A stretch of DNA of 64,000 nucleotides from Silene conica (Eukaryota; Streptophyta; Magnoliopsida; Caryophyllales; Caryophyllaceae): contig CM055319.2 of assembly GCA_029255685.2 (NCBI GenBank), positions 25,887,568-25,951,567 of the forward strand. Direction: 5' to 3'. The notes beneath the pieces are model-generated. The model saw only the letters and a list, made by a program, of their open reading frames with translations. It was not told the origin of the DNA and did not search any database. Positions 36,026 through 44,917 of this stretch are shown one piece after another. Position 1 is the stretch's first letter. Every line of letters starts with the position of its first letter. The position numbers and the translations under genes were made by a program.

Positions 36026-36910
36026 TTATTGAATTTCAATATTGTTGCACTGCATTATGATATTAAAAGGACAAAATCAGCGAAGTGTAGCTAACATCAT
36101 TTGAAGCAGAATTCAGAAATATATGAGAGATGATTGAAGATTAAGAGATGCTGAAAAAAATTACGACTCCAGGCGCAGAATTCGGAAGGCGAAATTTACA
36201 AACTAACAAAGCACATTTAGATGAATATCAGCAATCTGATCACATTACTACGAAATCATGCAGAAAATATTACTCGTTAGAATCGATCGAATTTTCAAGA
36301 CCGGTTATCCGTAGAATGTAATTGTTAGGTAAATTAATCTTCCGTAATTTATACCGAATTTGTCAAAATTCATCAAACAGACGGTAATTCAAAAAAAAAA
36401 GTTGTGACGGATATATCCACTAATACGTACACTATCAAATTTTGTGTGGAAGAAGCTGCAATTACTATTTATCATGATTGATGCGTCTACTAATACGTAC
36501 ACTATCAAATTTTGGTAAAAAGAAATACATATACTATCAAATTTTGCAAGAAAAATACTTACAGTACTAAGTTTCAGAGCATCAAAATTAATAATGAACA
36601 AAAAAAATCGCATTATACAGAAATTAAAACGTACCTGATCACTTATTCTCAATTTAATCTACACGAATTAAATTCTTGATAGAGGGATTGATGGAGTTTT
36701 AATGTAGAAGGGGATTTGAGTAGGGTTTTAAAAGAGGTTTTGAGAAACTGGGGTTACGTGAAACTGTAATTTTTTGAATTTCAATTTTTGTTTTTTTGTT
36801 TTTTTTCTTTTGGTAATGGGTCGGGTTATTAGGGTTGGGTAGTGGATCAGGGCTGGGTATTGGGTATGAGGTAGTACCTCTGATGTACCTTCCTATTTCT
36901 CCAAAATTCC

Positions 36911-37696
36911 TTGTCACAAAGTTTGCAAAGGTGGAACAAAAAGATAAAAGGAAGCGTTGAAGAAACTCTTCTCTTTTCTTTTCTCTTGTTTCTAGTTTCT
37001 AACTTTCTACCACCGAATTAATCAACTCTTTATTATTCAATAAATCAACAAAAAAGAAAAAAAGAAAAAAAGAAGAAAACCCCTCTTTTCTTGGTTTTAA
37101 TTAACTCCTTCCTTTGGTTGAACGCGTAATATTTCCACGCGAATTTGTCTTCTGTCTCTTGCTATTATTTAAAGCAACAAACTTCATTTTATCATTCATT
37201 TTTTATGAAACTTTCAAACTTTATTGCTCCCCAACTACTTCCATTAACAAACTGTAAGTTTTCTTTTCTTCTTTTCTTCTTTATTCATTGATTTCTTTTT
37301 TTGAAGACCAATTCTATTGATCCAATTCATTCTCGGAATTATTTGCTTATTTCAAGGATCTGGGCATTTTGGGGATTGAATTTCAGGAACTGGGCATTTT
37401 GGGGATTGAATTTCAGGAACTGGGTAATTGTTCAAATCCCAAATATTAGATTGAAACGGAATTTATCGATTACAATTACTTAATTTGCTGTGTTCTGAGA
37501 TTGTGGGACATTTTCTTTGATTTTTGGTGAAACTGAGCAACTGGGGAGTTATCAAAACCTCCTAGTTTTGATTGATTGAAAGAGAATTCGTTCGACGTTG
37601 CTGTTTTCTGGGTTCTTCTAAAATTTGGGGGAATTTGTTGATACAAGTGTTTGTGTGTTTGGGTAGTTACTGAAACTCTAGAACTTGGATTTAAAA
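36911..37696 (+). promoter_or_regulatory. PUB17 promoter and 5' leader
   Basis: Between the MULE border and the PUB17 start codon. A TATA-like tatttaaa is at about 37164. A splice donor (actgtaagttttc) at about 37252 and acceptors (gaatttcag) ending at 37386 and 37416 suggest a leader intron. A 30-bp tandem duplication (37360-37389 and 37390-37419) duplicates the acceptor. Leader-intron use is predicted only. Confidence 0.5.
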
Positions 37697-39847
37697 ATGT
37701 CTACTGCTGCTGCATTTTCGTCATTGCAACGGCGGAGATCGCCATCTTTAGAGGCATTTCTTGCCCCAGTTGACCTCACGGATGGTGGGATAATCACCAC
37801 CTTGTTGTCGGTTGCTAATGATTTAGTTGGATCATTTTCTGGTATGAAATTGCCCTTTCATCAGAGAAATTTCGGGTCTTTGGTTAGGAAGATTGAGGTG
37901 TTGGTGGTTCTATTGGATTTCTTGAAGGAATTCCGGTTGAATGCGAGATTTTCATATACCACAATTGTTTGCCTTAAAGAAATGTATCTACTGTTCTATA
38001 GATGTAAGATCTTGTTTGGGTATTGTGCAAAATCTAGCAAGTTGTGGTTAGTCATTCAGAACCAGTCTATTTCCGGGCATTTTCATGATTTAAGTCAGGA
38101 AATGGCAACCCTTTTAGATGTTCTTCCAGTCAAAGAGCTTGGATTGAGTGAGGATGTCAGAGAGCAGATTGAGCTGTTGCAAAAACAGTTAAGGAGATCC
38201 AAATTCTATGTGGATAAGCGGGATGAGACGTTGAGACGTCAATTATATTCTTTTTTGAACGAATTTGAGAATGATCAGACTCCCAATGCGTCAAAGCTTT
38301 GGTCATTCTTTTTCGACCAATTGAAGATTCGAGATGCCAAGAGCTGCCGAGATGAAATTGAGTTCCTGGAGGAGCAAATTGCTCATCATGAGGGAGATGT
38401 GGAGCCTACTGCTTCCATTCTTAACGGGTTTGTTGCACTTGTCCGCTATTGCCGGTTTATGCTATTTGGATTTGAAAATGACGAGATGGAGACAGGAAAG
38501 AGGAGCGAGAAAATATTAAAGAAAGGTCTAATGACTCAGGAAATTGCAGATACTTTCCTCACAGCTCCAAAGGACTTCTGTTGTCCAATTTCTTTGGATT
38601 TGATGGAGGATCCTGTGATTGTGTCTACAGGACAGACCTATGATCGGTCTTCAATATCAAGGTGGCTTGAAGAAGGGCATTGCACTTGTCCGAAGACAGG
38701 GCAGATGCTGGCACACACCCGACTTGTCTCCAATCGGGCTCTTCGGAATCTGATAATGCTCTGGTGCACGGCCCATGGGGTCCCATACGACCCGCCCGAA
38801 GGTTCAGATTCTCCTTCGGATTTGAGCTTCCCTTCATCTTCAAAGGCCACAGTTTCAGCAAACATGGCCACAGCGAATCTCCTCATTCAGCAGCTCGCAA
38901 CTGGGCCTGAGTATGCTCAAACAATTGCAGCCAGGGAAATACGACTTCTGGCCAAAACCGGAAAGGAGAACAGGGCATTCATTGCTGAATTAGGTGCTAT
39001 TCCCCATTTAAATAAGCTATTGCTCTCTTCAAATGCCGTTGCTCAGGAAAACTCTGTCACAGCAATACTTAACCTGTCGATCTATGACAAGAATAAGAGC
39101 AAGATAATGTCAGAACAAGGATGTTTGACTTCCATTGTACATGTTTTAAGACATGGTCACACGACTGAGGCACGGGAAAATGCAGCGGCGACTTTGTTTA
39201 GCCTTTCGGCTGTTCATGACTACAAGAAAAATATAGCTGATGAAAACGGGACGGTGAAAGCCTTAGCCGAGCTTTTGATGGGTGGCACTTCTAGAGGAAA
39301 GAAAGACGCGGTGACCGCTCTATTCAATCTCTCCACCCATGCTGATAACTGTGCTAGAATGATTGGCTCTGGGGCTGTGACAGCCCTTGTCGGAGCTTTG
39401 GGGGTGGAAGGTGTGTCGGAAGAGGCAGCCGGTGCATTGGCTTTGATAGTAAGGCAGCCAGCTGGTGCTGAGGCTGTCGGGAAAGAGGAAATGGCTGTGG
39501 CTGGTCTTCTTGGGATGATGAGGAGTGGGACTCCCCGAGCGAAGGAGAATGCAGTGGCGGCATTATTGGAGCTTTGTCGTGGCGGTGGGGCCGTTGCAGC
39601 CGAGAGGGTGCTTAATGCCCCACCATTGGCCGGTTTACTTCAGACACTACTTTTCACCGGCACAAAGCGGGCAAGGAGGAAGGCAGCATCACTTGCTAGG
39701 GTTTTTCAAAGGCGAGAAAATGCGGCCTTGCATTATGGTGGCCCGGGTGTGGGATACGCGTTGCCTAGCAACTCTGATACAAATAGGGATACGACGTTTG
39801 CAGGCGATGTTTCAGTGCCCATGTCGATATCGGTCCCAGTTGTATAA
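37697..39847 (+). CDS. PUB17: PUB17-type U-box/ARM-repeat E3 ubiquitin ligase (716 aa)
   Basis: Intact single-exon gene starting MSTAAAFSSLQRRRSPSLEAFLAPVDL, the characteristic start of PUB17 orthologues; a longer frame upstream lacks an ATG. Residues about 20-280 form the plant U-box N-terminal domain. The U-box (about 290-365) contains FCCPISLDLMEDPVIVSTGQ and WLEEGHCTCPKT, the surface that binds the E2 enzyme. Residues about 395-680 are armadillo repeats (for example QENSVTAILNLSIYDKNKSK) that recruit substrate. Arabidopsis PUB17 and its Solanaceae relatives (ACRE276) promote immune cell death and defence signalling; the same role here is inference. Length matches the family and no damage is visible. 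A MULE-like element ends about 0.8 kb upstream and may have replaced distal promoter sequence. Confidence 0.95.
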   Translation: MSTAAAFSSLQRRRSPSLEAFLAPVDLTDGGIITTLLSVANDLVGSFSGMKLPFHQRNFGSLVRKIEVLVVLLDFLKEFRLNARFSYTTIVCLKEMYLLFYRCKILFGYCAKSSKLWLVIQNQSISGHFHDLSQEMATLLDVLPVKELGLSEDVREQIELLQKQLRRSKFYVDKRDETLRRQLYSFLNEFENDQTPNASKLWSFFFDQLKIRDAKSCRDEIEFLEEQIAHHEGDVEPTASILNGFVALVRYCRFMLFGFENDEMETGKRSEKILKKGLMTQEIADTFLTAPKDFCCPISLDLMEDPVIVSTGQTYDRSSISRWLEEGHCTCPKTGQMLAHTRLVSNRALRNLIMLWCTAHGVPYDPPEGSDSPSDLSFPSSSKATVSANMATANLLIQQLATGPEYAQTIAAREIRLLAKTGKENRAFIAELGAIPHLNKLLLSSNAVAQENSVTAILNLSIYDKNKSKIMSEQGCLTSIVHVLRHGHTTEARENAAATLFSLSAVHDYKKNIADENGTVKALAELLMGGTSRGKKDAVTALFNLSTHADNCARMIGSGAVTALVGALGVEGVSEEAAGALALIVRQPAGAEAVGKEEMAVAGLLGMMRSGTPRAKENAVAALLELCRGGGAVAAERVLNAPPLAGLLQTLLFTGTKRARRKAASLARVFQRRENAALHYGGPGVGYALPSNSDTNRDTTFAGDVSVPMSISVPVV

Positions 39848-40277
39848 CGGGAACATAATTAGTACCCCTTTTGTTTTTCCTTTGTACATGTACATCTCTG
39901 TATTCTCAATTTTGGTTGGAAGCTTTGACATTCTTTCATTCAAAGATAAAGCCGAGAGTGACGTAATTTAGAAAGTATACTATACTTGTTATGTGATATC
40001 TTCCCGGAACATGGCTGGTTAATTGTAAGGTCTAATTCAGGACGCATGTATTGAACCTTGTAGTTTAAAAGCAAAAAGGAACTCTCTGTACTTCGGAAAT
40101 ACTCCGTAACCTTTATAATTTACGGAGTATATATTATTGATTTATGAAATCCTATAAACTAGTGCAGAATTAGCAAGGGTTAAATGTTAAGAGTCGATGT
40201 AGAGAGTGGTGTTCCGTTTGGGATAAGTACGACGAAGGGAAGGTAAGGAATCGTAGTGATTTTGTAAGAGTCTAAGG
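39848..40277. other. PUB17 3' UTR and flank
   Basis: Non-coding. No clear polyadenylation landmark beyond AT-rich tracts near 39940-40090. Confidence 0.4.
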
Positions 40278-40916
40278 TAGGGATGGCAATGGGTAGGGTC
40301 CGGCAAGATTCGACCCGACCCGAAGTAAAAAACCTTAGATCCATACCCGACCCAAACTCTAAAGGGTCTGAAATTAATGGACCCATACCCGACCCTAATG
40401 GGTCTGGGTCCGAGTAGGGTCTACCCTAGGGTCCAATTTTTCTTAACGAGTCATTCAATAAAATGTACCAAAGTTCGAATTAAATTACAATGTTTTGATT
40501 AAAGTATTACAAAATCTTGGTTATTTGGATCATTACCCGTACCCGACCCTAAATTGTATCAAACCGTACCCAAACTCATCATTTTCATCAATTTCCTCGT
40601 TATTCTTAATGATTATTTGAATATGCGTATAGTATATTAATGATAACTAATAAAGGTCATCTGTTTGTGTGTATTATTTGGGTTATTGACATTCGTACGT
40701 GTGTTTTTTGTTTTTGTTTTTCTTTTTTTAATAAATATAAGAGTCTAAGGGTCGGGTAGAGTCCCAAGACCAAGACCCGGACCCGACCCGAAGTTTTTAT
40801 ATAAGACCCATATCCGACCCATACCCGAGTGGGTCTCAAAAATTCAACCCATACCCGACCCGTTAGGGTCCGACCCTAAGGGTCTGGGTTGGGTACCCGA
40901 CCCACTGTCATCCCTA
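40278..40916. mobile_element. non-autonomous hAT-like element (639 bp)
   Basis: Ends TAGGGATGGCAATGGGT and, reverse-complemented, TAGGGATGACAGTGGGT. The interior is rich in CCCGACCC/GGGTCGGGT repeats. TCTAAG occurs on both sides as a partial duplication. The type is common in plants. ORFs inside reflect the low-complexity repeats. Confidence 0.65.
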
Positions 40917-40922
40917 ATCTAA

Positions 40923-41247
40923 GGAGTTGTTTGGTTAATTAGAGAAGTTAATTTTCCTTGTAACTTACCATTCATGGGAAATAAGTTCTCACGTCCAATT
41001 CGGGTGAATTTGTGTAAAATGTTTGGTTGGCCACGTAGAAATTAAATTCCACATAAACTTCCAATGACGAAGAGGAAGGGGAGTAGCTAAGCAAGTTCCT
41101 ACATTATGTAGGCATTGAAAATTTATGGGAAGTTTTAATTCCTGTATTTTCTAAATTTTATGTCAACCAAACAACCCATTTTTTTTAAAAAAAAAATTAT
41201 GGGATTTTGCAATGCCTCTTTTATTTCAGTGGCAACCAAACGACCCC
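40923..41247. mobile_element. Tourist-like (PIF/Harbinger) MITE (325 bp)
   Basis: Ends GGAGTTGTTTGGTTA and, reverse-complemented, GGGGTCGTTTGGTTGCC, with TAA on both sides (40920-40922 and 41248-41250), the expected 3-bp duplication. It sits in the flank immediately next to the hAT element, so it inserted right beside it. Confidence 0.75.
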
Positions 41248-41250
41248 TAA

Positions 41251-42987
41251 GACTATCTCACTTTTTCCATGTCGTTTTCTAACAAATTTGACTTTTTTTT
41301 TTTTGGCGGAATTAATGCTAAATAAACAATGTAATTGCTAAATCTTGCACTCTAGTTAAATCGAACACATTTTATCCTAAAATTTCATAATTGCCCTTAG
41401 TAAAAAAAGATTTAAAAAACGTTTTTAGGAATTAAAAATAATTCGCTTGCTCTAAACGCAACCAATCTCTTATTTGATCGATTATTATGGACCATAATTC
41501 GCACATATCAAACGTAATTTCGTCATTTTATTATAAAATTTTATTAAAACCCGTATTTTAGACGATTTAGTAGGTGTTTTTTTAAAAAGGATTTTTTAAC
41601 AATTAGGGTTTCGTTTGAGTTTTGTTGATGAATGGGTGATTGTGGGGACGTCAGGCCGGAGAAGGGTGATCGCCTGATCGGCATAGGCGGTTTCGAGTTC
41701 TTGTGTCAACCTTTGTAGGTTGTTGGCAGATGCTGGGTAGTTGGTTTTAGAGAGGGGGTTGCCAACACGATTACACGGGTACAGAGTTGTGCATGGGTGG
41801 TAGGCACGGGTACAAGGTGTGGAGGGATATACGGTGCGTGGATGGAGGTAGGGACCGGTGGTTGGCGGCATGGGAGGGTGGTGGCTGGGGAAGTAAAAGG
41901 ACCAAGAGATTATAATATCAAGGACTCACGATTCAGTCGTAATATGAATATTTAAGTGATGACTTTAATATACACTAAAGCAAGTGTGATATAGTATCAC
42001 AAGTTAACCGTTCCTAGCACACATTATAGGATACAGGGTGGTTAGACGAAGAAATCAAACCCTATTCGATATGGTTTGGATTTTATCAAGTTATATTGAG
42101 ATGTTTGATTTTATTATTTTGGGTTCTTATCATTTTTATCTAATTCTTTTTCCACTAAATCAAAACTCACTTGAACAGTCAAATATATTTCAGATGTGAT
42201 GTGAAGAAGTCGAGTACCATGATTGTAAATTTTCCCAAAGGAACACGTGCTCATTTATCCTAAAATAATCACGAGAACAAAGGGGGTTTATTATTTATAG
42301 AAGACATAGTGAGAAAAAAATGTCCAAGAGCCATAAACGTGTTATATGTAGCAAGAAAATAATTCTTTTTGGCTTGATTCATGCGTTGTTTCTCCGGGAG
42401 GTTGAACTCATATCTTGTTGAAGAGGATGAATTCGTGTTACTTTTAGAAAGTAAATAACTTTGATCGAGACTGTTCTCAAGATAAGTTTACCTATACAAT
42501 TATTATTTTCACTTCTCATGGTGATTTTCTTTCCTATTTTCCCCTCTATAGTGAAATAGAATTTGTCACATGTATTATATTATTATTCGAAGTTTAGACA
42601 ATCACTTTGAGGCGGAAGCAGATACCAAACCTAATAATTAACATATTTATAGATGCAAACTATGTAGTATATAGTATATGAAGAACGAAGTAAATGTAAA
42701 AACTAAATAACAGGTGGAGATGGTTAGATTAAATTAGCTTAATATAAATAAATTGTCTTCGTGTAAAATGACATGAATAAATTTGGTTTAGTAGGATTTT
42801 TATATTAATTGAATATATACAAAATTATATATGAACCCTTAAATTTTTGGTGCAAATATATAGAATGTAATATTTTATTGTTTTCATTTTTTTTCATTAA
42901 TTAAGGTGGTGTCGAAAATCGGTACTACCGGGTGAAGCCCTATCACACTATTTGAATTGTAATTTCTTAATTTTGGATTATGTGGAG
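41251..42987. other. no recognisable gene
   Basis: AT-rich flank. A minus-strand frame at 41596-41871 is proline/threonine-rich and unsupported. I see no element borders. Confidence 0.4.
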
Positions 42988-43012
42988 TAAGGCCCTGTTC
43001 TTTCTGGCTTTT

Positions 43013-43215
43013 TAGAGCTGAACTGAACTGAGCTGAACTGAATGGGGCTGAGCTGAACGGAACTGAACTGAACTGAGCTGAGCTGAACTGAATCGAGCTG
43101 AGCTGAACTGAACTGAACTGAACTGAACTGAGCTGAACTGAATCGAGCTGAGCTGAACTGAACTGAACTGAACTGAATTTAATCGAGCTGAACTGAACTG
43201 AGCTGAATGAAGCTG
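43013..43215 (+). repeat. left (A/G)CTGA pentamer array
   Basis: About 40 copies of agctga/actga units in direct orientation, starting just inside the left end of the Harbinger element. Larger repeated blocks (gaatcgagctgagctgaact) show recent unequal expansion. Confidence 0.9.
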
Positions 43216-43643
43216 AAATTAATAGAAATAACTTAAGTTTAATTAAAGTATACTAAATAATAACATTAGTATATAAAAAAAGTTTGATTAATACAAATTT
43301 GTGATTTTTTAAAAAATAATTATATTAAAAAAATATTAATTTTTAAGTATTTTTTTTGTAGTAAAATCTAATGGACTTTGCTTTTTTCTTTTCTTGTGTT
43401 TTAAAATTAACAAAAGCAACAATTAAATATTTTACGTCTAATTAACATAAATTATTTTTTTATTATCTAAACATTCGTCTAAATGTGGTAAATGTGGCAT
43501 GTATTTCATTTTTTTTATTATCTAAACATTAATTATTTTTATATATATAAACATTTATCGGTAAATATTATTTGGTGGATTCGGGATACCCGAATACACT
43601 TGGGTATTTGTCTCCTATTAGCCATCTAAACGTATGAAACCAT

Positions 43644-44051
43644 GTGCCTGAATATAAGCATGCACCTCCTAGCGGAATATTTGAACATTTTAATTATCGA
43701 CATTCATCTTTGAGGATGACGGTTGAAATGGCGTTTGGTCAGCTGAAGAGAAGGTGGAAGGTGTTCAAAAACATGCCACAAATGACAACGAAATATCAAA
43801 TGTCAATTATCGTATCCGCTTTTACACTTCATAATTTCATTCGGATGCATAAACTTGGTATTCCAGTTATACAACATCAAAGTATTCAAGGAAGAACAGA
43901 TTCAAACATGGATGATAAAGAACGGAAGAAATTCATGGACAAAGTTCGAAAAGAAATTGAAAAAAAAAGGTGCGATATTGGTGTCCATAATGACCTCAAA
44001 GATGAAGCACATCAAGATGATAATAATAATAATCATAATAAGAATTATTAA
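43644..44051 (+). pseudogene. Harbinger (DDE_4) transposase C-terminal remnant
   Basis: The frame includes FNYRHSSLRMTVEMAFGQLK and RRWKVFKNMP, then IIVSAFTLHNFIR, the end of a PIF/Harbinger nuclease with the last acidic catalytic position (the E of VEMAFG). It ends in an Asn-rich tail running into an AAT microsatellite. The first two catalytic aspartates and the N-terminus are absent, so it is inactive. Confidence 0.85.
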
Positions 44052-44080
44052 TTAATAATAATAAATAGAATAATAAATAA

Positions 44081-44125
<45 letters not shown>
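44024..44125 (+). repeat. AAT microsatellite
   Basis: Imperfect then pure (aat)n run just after the Harbinger transposase remnant. Confidence 0.85.
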
Positions 44126-44127
<2 letters not shown>

Positions 44128-44144
44128 TGGGATGTACTTAATAA

Positions 44145-44357
44145 AGTCGAGCTGAACTGAACTGAAATGAATTAAATGAAGCTGAGCTGAACTGAACTGA
44201 ACTGAACTGAACTGAACTGAATGAAGCTGAGCTGAACTGAATTGAGCTGAACTGAACTGAACTGAACTGAATAAAGCTGAGCTGAACTGAACTGAGCTGA
44301 ACTGAACTGAACTGAACTGAACTGAATAGAGCTGAGCTGAACTGAAACGAGCTGAAA
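44145..44357 (+). repeat. right (A/G)CTGA pentamer array
   Basis: Same pentamer and same strand orientation as the left array, so the two are direct rather than inverted copies even though the transposon ends are inverted. Confidence 0.9.
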
Positions 44358-44390
44358 ATAAGCCAGAAAGAACAGGGCCTAAGATTAGAT

Positions 44391-44663
44391 AAGCATAGAT
44401 TTTTTGTGACCGTTATATCTGTTATACGCTTGCGACGAATAATACCAATTTGTCATTAGTAAGTCCTGCTTGCGACGGGTCATCATTTGTGACGGATATT
44501 TTGTGAGATAAAATGGATACAAAATGAGTTAGTGGAGAAAGGGACCACAGGAATAGTGTTGGAGGGAGAGAAAAAATGGGTATTTTGTGAGAGAAAAACG
44601 GTATCCGTCACAAGCTTACGACGGATAGTGCCGTTGCAAATAAGAATTTGTGATTTGTCATAG
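44391..44663. mobile_element. degraded CACTA-like MITE fragment
   Basis: The right end, reverse-complemented, begins CACTATGACAAATCACAAAT and continues with caacgg/tgacgg motifs, like CACTA elements. The left end has matching tgtgaccg/tgcgacg motifs but no clear CACTA terminus. It lies about 250 bp upstream of the LRR-RLK start. Confidence 0.5.
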
Positions 44664-44917
44664 TGAGATGGAGTGAGTAAGTGAAGTGAAGTATGAAGTA
44701 TCCATCCCATGTGCAACATCCCCCACCATTACCAAAGCACCATTCTACTAGATCCGCAAATTCTAATTAGCTGGATTATCAACATCAAGGGTCAGTAAAA
44801 CATAAGTAATTAAGAGCAGATATTATAGTATTTGTGTTGTTGTTTGAAGCATGAGAAATGATGGTGTTCACACTTTGTTCTAGTGTCGTGTGACTCGTGT
44901 CTGTTCACTTCACCAAA

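Larger units (their letters stand above)
32222..36900. mobile_element. MULE-like element with TGCTC arrays (4.7 kb)
   Basis: A 10-bp direct duplication CCAAAATTCC (32212-32221 and 36901-36910) flanks the element. Short imperfect inverted ends share GGTACATC(G/A)GA(T/G)GTA, located about 13 bp inside each border. Inside are a two-exon plus-strand gene relic (32491-33823), minus-strand exons (35113-35487), two large arrays of a TGCTC motif, and sequence like a CACTA end (about 35868-36025). No transposase core is recognisable, so it is probably non-autonomous. MULE assignment rests on the duplication length. The right border is about 0.8 kb upstream of the PUB17 start. Confidence 0.65.
42991..44379 (+). 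mobile_element. internally deleted PIF/Harbinger transposon (1389 bp)
   Basis: Near-perfect inverted ends GGCCCTGTTCTTTCTGGCTT are flanked by TAA on both sides (42988-42990 and 44380-44382). Inside is the 3' end of a Harbinger transposase (43644-44051) between two long arrays of CTGAA/CTGAG pentamers. The Myb-like partner gene and most of the transposase are missing. Confidence 0.9.

Noticed and set aside
37685..37696. Upstream extension of PUB17 by four codons
   Set aside because: It begins with TTG; the family start MSTAAAF coincides with the ATG at 37697.
41596..41871. Proline/threonine-rich minus-strand ORF after PUB17
   Set aside because: Low complexity, no homology recognised, no promoter or splice support.
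43013..43215. Possible CRISPR-like regular repeat
   Set aside because: Pentamer array without unique spacers, in a plant transposon.
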